Source: Bacteroidia bacterium
Lineage (GTDB): Bacteria; Bacteroidota; Bacteroidia; Cytophagales; Cyclobacteriaceae
DNA length: 64,000 bases
Direction of reading: 5' to 3'
NCBI GenBank assembly: GCA_030425425.1
Contig: JAUIAO010000015.1
Span: 34,591-98,590 of the forward strand
Shown: one piece after another, positions 1 to 8,399 of the stretch
Layout of the letters: every line of letters starts with the position of its first letter
Numbering within the stretch: position 1 is the stretch's first letter
Position numbers and translations under genes: made by a program
The notes under the pieces: model-generated
The model's input: only the letters and a program-made list of their open reading frames with translations
What the model was told of the DNA's origin: nothing
The model's database searches: none

Positions 1-268
1 GATTACTCCAAAAAGTTATCAGATCTATAGAAGTGATCGAAACCCGATAGTACAAAGTGATATATTTGTTGACAATGAATTTATGAATGTGCCTGGTTTT
101 ATCAACCTCAAGGTAAGTTTCCGGGTCATTCTGTACAGCTATTAAGGATTCCTCTACCCGATTCAAAAAATTGATCGCAGAGTTTGATCCCCATTTCGAT
201 TCCAGATGTTCGAGGATTTCTTCCACATCCTGATCAGCCAACTCTGACCAGTTGAGCTCACGACTCAT
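1..268 (-). CDS. Type II toxin, ParE/RelE superfamily (truncated by window edge)
   Basis: The reading frame opens at the ATG whose complement lies at 266-268 and runs off the left edge, so about 89 residues are visible and the C-terminus is missing. It begins MSRELNWSELADQDVEEI and has the ParE/RelE pattern: an N-terminal strand, an Ala-Asp helix (ELADQDVEEILEHL), an Asn-rich helix pair, then HKFIVNKYITLYYRV, the usual strand block. Members either poison DNA gyrase or cleave mRNA at the ribosome; which applies cannot be decided here. Its ATG overlaps the stop of the upstream gene in an ATGA, as expected for a co-translated toxin-antitoxin pair with the antitoxin first. Confidence 0.75.
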   Translation of the reverse strand, partial: MSRELNWSELADQDVEEILEHLESKWGSNSAINFLNRVEESLIAVQNDPETYLEVDKTRHIHKFIVNKYITLYYRVSITSIDLITFWSN

Positions 269-498
269 TGATGGTATTTTCGCCTGAATTTGGACATCAC
301 CTCATGATGTGATTTTATCTTTCCTAGTTCAACCTGTTTCAACCCCTTCTCAATAGCCGCTTTTTCATCATCTCCGATTTCTTCCGAAGTAGAATGTTCG
401 TGATTTTCAAATACTCGCTTTATTTGCTCAAGGACATCTTCCTTATGGGTATTTAGTAGGAGTTGCATCAATTCAAGTTTAGTTGACTGGATATCCAT
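265..498 (-). CDS. Probable antitoxin partner of the ParE/RelE-type toxin
   Basis: A 77-residue acidic-to-basic protein directly upstream of, and overlapping by 4 bp, the ParE/RelE-like toxin. Its N-terminus (MDIQSTKLELMQLLLNTHKEDVLEQIKRVF) is helical. The C-terminus carries an Ile-Glu-Lys-Gly-Leu-like helix followed by SHHEVMSKFRRKY, similar to the toxin-wrapping tail of small Bacteroidota antitoxins. No classic ribbon-helix-helix or HTH can be read with confidence, so the DNA-binding fold is open. Function is inferred mainly from position, size and the translational coupling. Confidence 0.65.
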   Translation of the reverse strand: MDIQSTKLELMQLLLNTHKEDVLEQIKRVFENHEHSTSEEIGDDEKAAIEKGLKQVELGKIKSHHEVMSKFRRKYHQ

Positions 499-686
499 AG
501 ACTATACTTTTAATTCACTTAAAGTTAAGGATTTTAATAATTTCTGAGATCGTAACCAAATAACATCAATTCAAATCAATGTGTTCTTTGAGGGCCAATC
601 TATAGAGGTTTAAGAGCGCGAAGGTAAGACAGATTTAGATCAAAACATTTTATCCGTGGATCATCGAAAGTGTAACATATTTTCTA

Positions 687-2285
687 TTAACCATTTTTCA
701 TTGATGGTAAGGGCCTCATTACATCCTGTTTTTCTAGTTCTTCCTGTATCGATATCCATTTATGCCAATGATAATTTCTAATCCAGATTGCATTTGTTAA
801 TTCAGCTTCATCAATATTATTTATTTGAAAAGGAACGACAATTTCATAGTCAACATTTTCGCCATTCACCTTCATCCTCTGCAATTTGACTGGTTTTAGT
901 CCTTGAACAACCATATTCGTATCCAACAAACCATCAACTAAATGAAACCCATTCATACTCTTAAGCTCACCTTTGCCATCTATATTTAAACTAAACAGAT
1001 AAACTGCTGATTTTTTCGATTTGGAGTACTTTGATCGCCATTGATCAATCACTCGGTCTTTCCAATTACTTTTTAATCCGTAAAGGTCTAAATGACTTCT
1101 TTCTTTCTTGTTTATATATTGATAGATTATATCCCCTGTCCTTTCAAAATACGATTTCACTATCTTGCCTTCTTCGTAATGACGTGTAATGACTCGATTT
1201 TGAATTTCATCTCTAAAGGTTTCAACTCCATTCCCATTTACATCCAAAACAGGGTCACCGTTAGTATTATAGACCTCAACAAATCTGAAATTATCTAATT
1301 CAAGAGGGAACTGAATATCCCATTTAATTCCATAGTGTAGTTGCCCATTTTCGAAATAATGAGAAGTATACAGCAACCGATTTTTGTCATACTTATTTAA
1401 TTTCCTAATCATTCCAGAGGGATAATACCACTTCGATTCTCCATCCCTACTCTGTCTTATCAAACTACTGTAGGTTGATTCATTCACTAAAACAGTGTCA
1501 TTGAAAAATTTTGCTTTCCAGATTCCTCTCGTGTATTTCAATTCACCTCTGTATCTAGCCTGATTTTTATCGGCAACCTCTTGCCACAATTCATTGAAAT
1601 AAATAGGAATCTCCTCCTTTTCTTTAATGGCATAAATGATGCTCTTAATCCAATCAGTATCATAGGTAGAATATAGATCATTCGTCTGTAGCCCTTCAAA
1701 TAGAGTATTTAGGATATCATCCAATTCGGACGGTTTTTTGGATATAGAAAACCAATCAGTACTCCCCATTTTCCTTCCAATATAATATTCATGAGCGCCA
1801 AAAACGTCATATTCAGTATAACAAGCAAACTCAAAACCATTAAACTCAGTGATGAACCTCACATACCTCGGCTTATTCTTGAATTTCTTCCTTTTTACAT
1901 TACCATTATATTCATTGATTTTATCGATATAAAAATTACTAACTGTAAAAAATGAGTCCTCATCGATTATAAAAGACTTTACTTCATCAGGCATCAAACT
2001 CACCGTCTCATACCCCTCTGGCTGGGCGATTTCAACATGGTCAGATTGTTCCAATAGCAGCGCTTCAATTTTTTCTCCTTTCTGGTCATAGTAATATCCC
2101 GTTCCAAAACCCGTGCTTCTACTTCTTGTATCAATGATTGCTGGTTCGTTGTTCCAATATTCTAGCGGATCAAAATACCCTACAATGGGCATACCTTGAG
2201 TATCCATATAATGACCTACGGGAATCTGGGCGTGAAGAAAGCATGAAAGGAATAAAAATGTGATAGTTAAAAAATCGGATCTCAT
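687..2285 (-). CDS. Secreted protein with MORN-like (YwqK-type) repeats
   Basis: A 532-residue protein with an N-terminal signal peptide (MRSDFLTITFLFLSCFLHA). Around residues 280-325 it has repeats of the type W-Y-Y-P-S-G / Y-F-E-N-G-Q-L-H-Y-G, the short beta-hairpin units seen in MORN and YwqK-like proteins. The rest is unrecognised, with many aromatic and charged residues typical of exported Bacteroidota proteins. There is no lipobox and no clear T9SS C-terminal domain, so a periplasmic location is most likely. It stands alone on the minus strand between the toxin-antitoxin pair and the Nudix gene. The role is unknown; the repeats suggest a binding or structural surface. Confidence 0.6.
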   Translation of the reverse strand: MRSDFLTITFLFLSCFLHAQIPVGHYMDTQGMPIVGYFDPLEYWNNEPAIIDTRSRSTGFGTGYYYDQKGEKIEALLLEQSDHVEIAQPEGYETVSLMPDEVKSFIIDEDSFFTVSNFYIDKINEYNGNVKRKKFKNKPRYVRFITEFNGFEFACYTEYDVFGAHEYYIGRKMGSTDWFSISKKPSELDDILNTLFEGLQTNDLYSTYDTDWIKSIIYAIKEKEEIPIYFNELWQEVADKNQARYRGELKYTRGIWKAKFFNDTVLVNESTYSSLIRQSRDGESKWYYPSGMIRKLNKYDKNRLLYTSHYFENGQLHYGIKWDIQFPLELDNFRFVEVYNTNGDPVLDVNGNGVETFRDEIQNRVITRHYEEGKIVKSYFERTGDIIYQYINKKERSHLDLYGLKSNWKDRVIDQWRSKYSKSKKSAVYLFSLNIDGKGELKSMNGFHLVDGLLDTNMVVQGLKPVKLQRMKVNGENVDYEIVVPFQINNIDEAELTNAIWIRNYHWHKWISIQEELEKQDVMRPLPSMKNG

Positions 2286-2333
2286 TTGATTAGAATATTG
2301 ATTGGCAGCAAGATATCAAACCTTCATCTGAAA

Positions 2334-2876
2334 TCAAACTCCCAACATCCGCCCCAACTTCAGGATAGCCACCATACTCAGGCTATCAGTTATCTTACCA
2401 TCCAATACCATTTGATAAGCCTCTTGGAATTGCAATTTCCAGATTTTCAAATCTTCTGTCTCTTCAAACTCCGTCTCACCTTGTGTTAGATCTTCTGCCA
2501 GAAAAGCGTACCCCACTTCATTCGTCACTGAGTTGGAAGTATGCATTTTCACAAACTCTGTCCATTTTGCTGCTGTTAGCCCGGTTTCTTCTTTGAGTTC
2601 TCTCTGGGCAGACTCCAGCTTATCAATTCCGATAGGCCCTCCACCCATTGGTATCTCCCAGCTATATTCATCAAGAGAATAGCGCCACTGACCGACCAAC
2701 CAGGTATTCTGATTTTCATCAATCGGGACAATTCCTATCGCGAGGTTTTTGAAAAGTACTTTACCATAGATCCCATTTCCTCCTCCGGGATTGATCACCT
2801 GATCTTCCTCTACTGTGATCCATGAGTTATCATATATACGCTTGCTTGAGAGCTTTTGCCACGGGTTCTTTTCCAT
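2334..2876 (-). CDS. NUDIX hydrolase, ADP-ribose pyrophosphatase-like
   Basis: A 180-residue protein of the Nudix fold, whose members hydrolyse nucleoside diphosphates linked to another moiety. It resembles ADP-sugar pyrophosphatases: a strand block with LVGQWRYSLDEYSWEIP precedes a Nudix box at about residues 78-100 that ends in SAQRELKEETGL. The metal-binding REL-x-EE part is intact (residues 92-97). The Glu normally seven residues after the first Gly is an Ile here (I84), so the box is incomplete at its first acidic position. The start MEKNPWQKLSS is typical for this subfamily. It probably hydrolyses ADP-ribose or a related sugar nucleotide, but the altered box makes the substrate uncertain. 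Confidence 0.8.
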   Translation of the reverse strand: MEKNPWQKLSSKRIYDNSWITVEEDQVINPGGGNGIYGKVLFKNLAIGIVPIDENQNTWLVGQWRYSLDEYSWEIPMGGGPIGIDKLESAQRELKEETGLTAAKWTEFVKMHTSNSVTNEVGYAFLAEDLTQGETEFEETEDLKIWKLQFQEAYQMVLDGKITDSLSMVAILKLGRMLGV

Positions 2877-2945
2877 CTTTCAAAGAAACAAAATACAGAA
2901 GCACTATATAACCAAGGTCTGAATTAAATGAAATATTGATTATTT

Positions 2946-3734
2946 CTACTTCATCCCAAAACTGTAGGAAGTCCAGAAGCTGATCCAATCTGTATCTCCT
3001 TCTGAATTAGGAATCATATGAGTAGCATGAATGAACCATTCTCCACCACGCTCTAATTTGAATGAGCAAACACCATCCTGGTCAGTTCGGGAATATTGAT
3101 AGGTTGCCGGTTCATTCCCTGTTCTGTTCCTTGCAGTAATGGCCTTATTAGCTAGTGGCCTACCATTGAAAAAAACCTGAGCACTAATCCAATCCTCTGA
3201 AGTGAGCTCATATGGATTTTGTAATAGAACTATTTCAAATTGATGCCCAACTTTCTTACTGTAAAGATCATCACCCTTTTTGGGATTACTCTGAACAAGA
3301 GTTTTTATGAACCTAAGATATTTTTCTTTCTGCTCCGGCTTACTCTCATCCACTACTACATTCTCAATGTTATCACCTTTCACATAGCTTTTGAATCGAT
3401 CTGTTGGCAAGGAAATCTGAGCATAGTTTCGTTCCATTGTAATCAACCCTAAACCTTCGAAATCCACTTTCATTTCTAGAATAGGAATATCTCCTTGTTC
3501 TGATGATTTTTTTAAGTCCTTTTGCCCGTCTTCAGTAAATAGGATGAAACCCTTAGTCATAGACTTTTGGTATACTCGCTCCGCTTCTACATTAAATCCA
3601 TCCGCAACGAACAAATGCAATTCCAGCGTCTGGCCTCTTTCTAAAAAGAAGCTCTCTGCCAATAAAATGTATTCATGTGCAGAAATGACTGTGGTCAAAA
3701 TCACGATTATTGTTGTGAGAATTATCTTTTTCAT
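2946..3734 (-). CDS. DUF4198-type exported protein
   Basis: A 262-residue exported protein. The start is taken at MKKIILTTIIVILTTV because it gives a clean signal peptide cleaved before HEYILL; an in-frame Met 13 codons upstream would add a charged leader. The mature protein begins with the His-Glu motif, followed by ERGQTLELHLFVADGFNVEAE, characteristic of DUF4198 proteins. These contain an Ig-like or carboxypeptidase-regulatory-like C-terminal part (here about 185-262, with QVFFNGRPLANKAITARN and RTDQDGVCSFKLERGGEWFI). Family members are often linked to periplasmic metal handling because of the conserved N-terminal His, but no metal gene is adjacent here. Location is periplasmic by inference. 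Confidence 0.75.
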   Translation of the reverse strand: MKKIILTTIIVILTTVISAHEYILLAESFFLERGQTLELHLFVADGFNVEAERVYQKSMTKGFILFTEDGQKDLKKSSEQGDIPILEMKVDFEGLGLITMERNYAQISLPTDRFKSYVKGDNIENVVVDESKPEQKEKYLRFIKTLVQSNPKKGDDLYSKKVGHQFEIVLLQNPYELTSEDWISAQVFFNGRPLANKAITARNRTGNEPATYQYSRTDQDGVCSFKLERGGEWFIHATHMIPNSEGDTDWISFWTSYSFGMK

Positions 3735-3939
3735 TTTGTAATCTGTGGTTAAAGAGGGCAAGTTAAGGGCCAATTGTAGAAATAACCAGAATTAGACAAA
3801 ACTCTATAAAACGGATTTGGAAAATGAAATACAAACAATAATCAAGACCGTTTGCACGTCTGAAATTCAACTTCATTTCGCTTCGGCCTATTCTCAAGCT
3901 CTTGGTCAGTAAAGAGAATTTTATATTTATTTTTACCCG

Positions 3940-4539
3940 ATGCTGAAATCTCAATTTCAAGATGAACTGATAGAAGCCGGTTGTGATGAAGCGGGACGCG
4001 GTTGCCTGGCAGGACCGGTGGTAGCTGCCGCTGTGATTTTACCAAAAGACTACCAGCACTCAATCCTCAACGATTCCAAGCAATTGAAAGAAAAACAGCG
4101 CGATGAACTGTTAATAGACATTAAAAAGGACGCAATCGCTTGGGCAATCGGCATGGCTTCTCCAGCTGAAATAGATGAAATCAACATCCTCAATGCCTCG
4201 TATCTGGCTATGCACAGGGCTGTAGATGGTCTGACCCAGATCCCTGAATTGCTCTTGATCGACGGCAATCGTTTTAAACCAAAACAGGATATTCCTTACG
4301 AATGCATCATCAAAGGTGATGGTAAATATCTATCCATAGCTGCGGCATCTATCATCGCGAAAACACATCGAGATAAGCTGATGCGTAAACTGGCAGAGGA
4401 GTTCCCAGGTTATAGCTGGGAAACGAACTTTGGATATCCCACACCGCCACATAGACGCGGGATCAAAGAATTGGGAATCACACCGCATCATCGCAAAAGC
4501 TTTCAGCTACTACCTAGCCAGCTTGACTTATTTATCTAA
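3940..4539 (+). CDS. rnhB: Ribonuclease HII
   Basis: A 199-residue enzyme that cuts the RNA strand of RNA-DNA hybrids and removes single misincorporated ribonucleotides from DNA. The metal-binding acids are all visible: D16-E17 in CDEAGRG, D108 in LLIDGN and D145 in AKTHRDK. The family signature [17 protein letters not shown] is near the C-terminus. Length matches bacterial RNase HII. The gene starts the rightward run here; the preceding minus-strand gene is divergent about 200 bp away. It is a core gene with nothing unusual. Confidence 0.95.
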   Translation: MLKSQFQDELIEAGCDEAGRGCLAGPVVAAAVILPKDYQHSILNDSKQLKEKQRDELLIDIKKDAIAWAIGMASPAEIDEINILNASYLAMHRAVDGLTQIPELLLIDGNRFKPKQDIPYECIIKGDGKYLSIAAASIIAKTHRDKLMRKLAEEFPGYSWETNFGYPTPPHRRGIKELGITPHHRKSFQLLPSQLDLFI

Positions 4540-4593
4540 AAGCGATTCAAAACTCAAACATTGCGCTCCTACTAAAAATCATTTTAGTGTGTC

Positions 4594-4626
4594 TTTGAAA
4601 AAACTTTGCAGGAAATTGTAATTTTA
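4594..4626 (+). promoter_or_regulatory. Possible Bacteroidota promoter upstream of the 4653 gene
   Basis: TTTG at 4594-4597 is followed after 21 bases by TAATTTTA at 4619-4626, one mismatch from the Bacteroidota -7 element TAnnTTTG. It lies 27 bp before the ATG of the next gene. Confidence 0.35.
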
Positions 4627-4652
4627 TCGTATCACACAACCGATCCTAACCG

Positions 4653-5573
4653 ATGATTCAAAAAGGAAAAAACATATTCAGAACGATCATTTTTCTTCTG
4701 ATTATTGGCATCACCTCCTCTGCATATGCTCAGGAAACTGAAAGCAATCTTTATCAGGTACAAACTACAGATGGGAATATCTATAGAGGTTATTTGATCG
4801 AAAAAAACTTCAATACGATCCAACTCCAGACTAAAAGCATTGGCATCATTACCATTCAGTTTGAAGATGTAGTCAAAATAGAAAAATTGAATGGGGATGA
4901 ACCAGCAGTACAACCTCCCCAGACCTACTACCAAGACCCTTCAGACTTCCGGGAGGCGAGCAAAAAAAGTCCAAATGGAGCTCCCCAAACTTATTTTGTG
5001 AGTCCATCATCCTTCGGATTGAAAAAAGGTGAAGCTTATTATCAAAATATTTATGTGTTCCTCAATCAGGTAAATGTGGGTATAACTGATCGGTTTTCAT
5101 TGGGTTTAGGTGGTGTATTAATCCCGGCAGTTGATACTGGTATTCCGATCTGGGTAATGCCCAAAATAAAAATCCCTTTGATTGAAGATAAATTGATTTG
5201 GGGTGTTGGGTCGCTCCACGGTGCATTGCTTGAAACAGATCCGTACGGATTTGGGGCGGTATTTACTGATTTTTCCTTCGGTAGTAAACATAATCACGTA
5301 AGCGTAGGATTCGGTGGAGCGTACGAATATGGGGTGTGGTCCGATCAGCCATTTTTCTCTTTTAATGGAATGCTGAGAGTGAGTCCGAGTATTTCCATTA
5401 CCTCAGAAAATTACGTTTCGGAGTTCAACAGTTTTCTTTCTTTGCATGCCTATCAATACCTATCTTCTGAGGTAGTCTTACAGTGGGGACTCATGCTTGT
5501 GGGAGATAACTATGACCTTATCCCATTGCCTCTATTAGGATTGCAGGTACCAATAAGAATGAAATTGAAATAA
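4653..5573 (+). CDS. Secreted protein with N-terminal LSm/PRC-like segment and barrel-like C-terminal part
   Basis: A 306-residue protein with a signal peptide ending SSAYAQ near residue 27. Residues 32-75 (QVQTTDGNIYRGYLIEKNF, then IGIITIQFEDVVKIEKL) look like a small beta domain of the kind that precedes many Bacteroidota outer-membrane proteins. From about residue 110 onward the chain alternates Gly and aromatic residues (FSLGLGGVLIPAVD, HVSVGFGGAYEYGVW) as in an outer-membrane beta barrel, and it ends in PIRMKLK. No function can be named. The next gene starts 6 bp after its stop and may be co-transcribed. Confidence 0.6.
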   Translation: MIQKGKNIFRTIIFLLIIGITSSAYAQETESNLYQVQTTDGNIYRGYLIEKNFNTIQLQTKSIGIITIQFEDVVKIEKLNGDEPAVQPPQTYYQDPSDFREASKKSPNGAPQTYFVSPSSFGLKKGEAYYQNIYVFLNQVNVGITDRFSLGLGGVLIPAVDTGIPIWVMPKIKIPLIEDKLIWGVGSLHGALLETDPYGFGAVFTDFSFGSKHNHVSVGFGGAYEYGVWSDQPFFSFNGMLRVSPSISITSENYVSEFNSFLSLHAYQYLSSEVVLQWGLMLVGDNYDLIPLPLLGLQVPIRMKLK

Positions 5574-5579
5574 CATAGG

Positions 5580-5909
5580 ATGATTAAATGGGAAGATTTC
5601 GAAAAAATTGATCTAAGGGTTGGTACAATCATCAAGTGTGAGAGGTTTCTTGAAGCGAAAAAACCTGCCTTCAAACTTCTGATTGATTTTGGAGATGGAA
5701 TTGGGCTAAAAAAAAGCTCTGCACAGATCACCCATCTGTATGCGCCGGAAGATTTAGTTGACCGGCAAATTGTAGCCATTATTAATTTTCCTCCTAAACA
5801 GATTGGATCATTCATAAGTGAGTGCCTGGTTCTGGGTATTTATGGTCAGGATGGAGTAATACTCTTGAGTCCTGAAAGAAAGGCAGCTAATGGTGCCAAA
5901 ATCGGATAG
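5580..5909 (+). CDS. csaA: CsaA-like tRNA-binding domain protein
   Basis: A 109-residue single-domain protein of the EMAP-II/Trbp111 OB-fold family. The start IKWEDFEKIDLRVGTIIKCE, the core PAFKLLIDFGDGIGLKKSSAQ and the end VILLSPERKAANGAKIG match CsaA, a dimeric tRNA-binding protein with reported chaperone-like activity. Length is right for a stand-alone member, with no synthetase attached. It follows the secreted protein by only 6 bp. Its stop abuts the convergent SiaC-like gene, leaving no intergenic space. Confidence 0.88.
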   Translation: MIKWEDFEKIDLRVGTIIKCERFLEAKKPAFKLLIDFGDGIGLKKSSAQITHLYAPEDLVDRQIVAIINFPPKQIGSFISECLVLGIYGQDGVILLSPERKAANGAKIG

Positions 5910-6311
5910 TCAGGCCACTCGCTGCAATTCCTGCTCCTCCTCCATCATTATATAATCAAAATTGAGTCCAAGAATATCTTCATAATCCTCCCCAGTCTCT
6001 AACATATCCTCATCATCTTCTTCAAAGTGCCAGTTAATGACTACCTCCGCGCCGCTGATTTCCAGTTTCTTCAGTGTCCGAAACATGTCAAATAAACACT
6101 TGCTGCTGCTGGTATTGAAGTAATCCAACGCCACGTCTACTTCTATCCTATTATTTGTAGCAAATAGTCTCCTGATCTTCTCAATCAGAGGAAAATAAAA
6201 GTTAATCGCACTCTCGGGTGTGGACTTGCCTCTTAGCTCGATTCTTCCTATTTCTGAATCGAGCTGAACAAAAGGCGTTGTTTTAGTTGGTTCAATTCTC
6301 AGGTCAATCAT
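5910..6311 (-). CDS. SiaC-like (DUF1987) regulatory phosphoprotein
   Basis: A 133-residue protein of the DUF1987/SiaC family. In Pseudomonas, SiaC is reversibly phosphorylated on one Thr by the kinase SiaB and dephosphorylated by the PP2C phosphatase SiaA, and the unphosphorylated form activates a diguanylate cyclase. The diagnostic stretch ALDYFNTSSSKCLFDMF is present, so T67 is the predicted phosphosite. The N-terminus (LRIEPTKTTPFVQLD) and the element GRIELRGKSTPESAINFY are also typical. The C-terminus is acidic (EEDDEDMLETGEDYED). It lies 8 bp downstream of a STAS-like gene on the same strand, and a PP2C phosphatase is encoded divergently about 1.2 kb away. No SiaB-type kinase is recognisable in this window. 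Confidence 0.8.
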   Translation of the reverse strand: MIDLRIEPTKTTPFVQLDSEIGRIELRGKSTPESAINFYFPLIEKIRRLFATNNRIEVDVALDYFNTSSSKCLFDMFRTLKKLEISGAEVVINWHFEEDDEDMLETGEDYEDILGLNFDYIMMEEEQELQRVA

Positions 6312-6319
6312 GATGATTT

Positions 6320-6745
6320 TTATTCTGCGTTTACAGCTTCCTCCACTGTTTCAAAATATTCAATTTTAAGCTTAGCCAGCAATTCTTTCGGGTATTTGGC
6401 TAAAAGTGGTTTACGCGCTGCTTCTACAGACTTTCTGAAATATTCCAACTTCGGCAATACCTTATAGTGCTTGGTGAGACCGTAGTTAATTACCTCAGTT
6501 TTCCACTCTGTAAAATACCATTTCATCGAAGGCTGATGAAAGGTTCTGAGGTTCGATTTGTCAAATACGAATTTGGTATACTCACCCTCCTTGATCTCGT
6601 CTGAAAGCATTTCAAAAATCTGCTTGAACTTACCGATAGGTACATAATCAGCGGTCAATACACAGCCAATCATTTTCTTCTCTTCATTGACTAGCCCTTT
6701 GGCATATTCGTTCACAAATATTTCTGTAAATCCTAAATTTTCCAT
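6320..6745 (-). CDS. STAS/SpoIIAA-like protein
   Basis: A 141-residue soluble protein that I assign, with some doubt, to the SpoIIAA/STAS-like group common in Bacteroidota. It has a strand at GCVLTADYVPIG, a helix that follows, then FVFDKSNLRTFHQPSMKWYFTEW and a terminal helix FETVEEAVNA. These proteins are thought to bind partner regulators or small ligands; the substrate is unknown. Lack of a signal peptide points to the cytoplasm. It is the first gene of a two-gene leftward unit with the SiaC-like gene and sits back to back with the phosphatase unit, so a shared regulatory region of about 140 bp separates them. Confidence 0.6.
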   Translation of the reverse strand: MENLGFTEIFVNEYAKGLVNEEKKMIGCVLTADYVPIGKFKQIFEMLSDEIKEGEYTKFVFDKSNLRTFHQPSMKWYFTEWKTEVINYGLTKHYKVLPKLEYFRKSVEAARKPLLAKYPKELLAKLKIEYFETVEEAVNAE

Positions 6746-6887
6746 TTTGATGGGTTGGTTAAAAGTTCCACGCTAGATATACCAATTACCACCCTCAATT
6801 GTTTTCATCTTGTTTAACTTTTTAAAATTTTTAATTAAACAAAACATTTTCATTCCATTCAGGCTTATTCTCAAATAAAACATATAA

Positions 6888-7256
6888 ATGATGAATGAGG
6901 AACTGGAAGAATTATTGGAAAAACTTTTGGGAGATTACTCCGATGCAATCGGAATAGCCTTTCAAAGCCTAGAACTGCCTATTGCGAGTCACTACGGTGA
7001 GAAAACTGATATATTAGAAAAATACAAAGACATCCCAATGATGTCAATTGACGAATCGTTTAACACTTCGTTTAATTTCATCATCACTGAAGGAGGAACA
7101 ATAGTGATTTTTTTTATTAAAAATCTGCATTTCATTTCTGTTTTTGTCAAAAATGAAATGCCCAACAAAGAACTGGCATTAAGGATATACCAGAAATACG
7201 CACCGAAATTCGAACAACTGATCAACAGACTATATGAAGCCGAAAAAATTCATTAA
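6888..7256 (+). CDS. Small protein of the phosphatase operon, possibly Roadblock/LC7-like
   Basis: A 122-residue acidic protein with the order helix (ELEELLEKLLGDYSDAI), strand (IGIAFQSLELPIASHYG), central strands (FNFIITEGGTIVIFFI, LHFISVFVKNEM) and terminal helix (ELALRIYQKYAPKFEQLI). This resembles Roadblock/LC7 proteins, which in bacteria partner small GTPases or act in signalling, but the match is by pattern only. Its last 23 bases overlap the start of the phosphatase gene in another frame, so translation is probably coupled. No homolog is recognised with certainty. Confidence 0.55.
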   Translation: MMNEELEELLEKLLGDYSDAIGIAFQSLELPIASHYGEKTDILEKYKDIPMMSIDESFNTSFNFIITEGGTIVIFFIKNLHFISVFVKNEMPNKELALRIYQKYAPKFEQLINRLYEAEKIH

Positions 7257-8319
7257 TCAACTCAACCAAAATTTCGAGGAGATACTTAGCCTTGGATTTA
7301 TTTCCGAAGGGGAACTCAAGGAATTCAGCAACTTTTCGACCATAGATTCTGAACATCTCGAAGGTATCGTCATGCGGCTATATTTCCTCACCCTCGATCC
7401 GGAAAAAGACATCAAATTTTTCATCAACCAATATGAAGAAAATAGGTATTTGTATTTGGTAAAAATCACCGAAGAAGTCTGGCTATTTGTCATGTGCAGT
7501 GATTCGAATTTTGCTAAACTTCATTTTTTCATCAAGTACATGTTGTCTGATGTGGTAATAGACTTTGACGATTCTGAACCACAAGACGAAGAAAAATTGA
7601 CTGTGGAGCAAGAAAAGCTATTATCGGCTCAGAGGATACAACAAATGTTGCTTCCGGATCTGGACAAACAGATACCTTCTTTTAAAACACGTCAGCTACA
7701 TTACAAGCCTAAAGATATTGTTGGAGGAGATTTTTATTGGGCAAAAAAAACCAAAACACATGAATGGATAGTCGTAGGAGATTGTACCGGCCATTCGGTA
7801 GAAGGTGCTCTGGGATCGGTCAGCGTGATGTCCATACTCAATGAGGTTTTTTACAGTAACATGAACCCTCACCACTTGATTAAAGCACTTCATGAAAGTC
7901 TGAATAACATGCAGAGCCAGGATCTGGTGGACGGTTACGGTATCGGAGTAGAACTGATGGTGATGAAATATGAACCTAAAACCAAAACGCTAAAATATAG
8001 TAGTAACGGGCTCACCTTGTACCTGATCGATGATCGTGTGCGTCATTTCAAAACTAAAAAATCCTCTTTCGATCCCGATAGAGTCATTAAGTATATCCGT
8101 TCAAGAACCATACACCTTGATGAAAACCGGGCTGTATTCACTCATTCAGACGGGATTCCTGACCAACTAAATTCAGAAGGCAAGAAACTGAAAACAGCTA
8201 AACTCAGAAGGACTCTTGGCGAAGGTGGTGATGGAAATAGCATTCGTCAGCTCTTTGATGATTGGAAAAACGAAGAAATTCAAACTGATGATGTGGTGAG
8301 TATCTACCTGAAACCATAA
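7234..8319 (+). CDS. PP2C/SpoIIE-family serine/threonine phosphatase
   Basis: A 361-residue protein. Residues 1-115 form an unrecognised sensory or partner-binding part and residues 118-145 a short linker helix (EEKLTVEQEKLLSAQRIQQML). Residues 150-361 are a SpoIIE-type PP2C domain. The metal-binding acids are in place: D166 in VGGDFYW, D183 in VVGDCTGHSVEGAL, D306/D310 in THSDGIPDQ and D352/D353 in TDDVVS. Such enzymes remove phosphate from anti-sigma antagonists and from SiaC-type proteins. There is no membrane segment, unlike SiaA of Pseudomonas, so sensing must come through the N-terminal part or the co-encoded small protein. The likely substrate is the SiaC-like protein encoded nearby (inference). 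Confidence 0.88.
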   Translation: MKPKKFINQLNQNFEEILSLGFISEGELKEFSNFSTIDSEHLEGIVMRLYFLTLDPEKDIKFFINQYEENRYLYLVKITEEVWLFVMCSDSNFAKLHFFIKYMLSDVVIDFDDSEPQDEEKLTVEQEKLLSAQRIQQMLLPDLDKQIPSFKTRQLHYKPKDIVGGDFYWAKKTKTHEWIVVGDCTGHSVEGALGSVSVMSILNEVFYSNMNPHHLIKALHESLNNMQSQDLVDGYGIGVELMVMKYEPKTKTLKYSSNGLTLYLIDDRVRHFKTKKSSFDPDRVIKYIRSRTIHLDENRAVFTHSDGIPDQLNSEGKKLKTAKLRRTLGEGGDGNSIRQLFDDWKNEEIQTDDVVSIYLKP

Positions 8320-8399
8320 TTAATTTAGCAGTCGGTCATAGTGGAAGATTCCCATTAAATTCGTGATCTGAATATTTCTAATTTCAAAACACAAGCATT

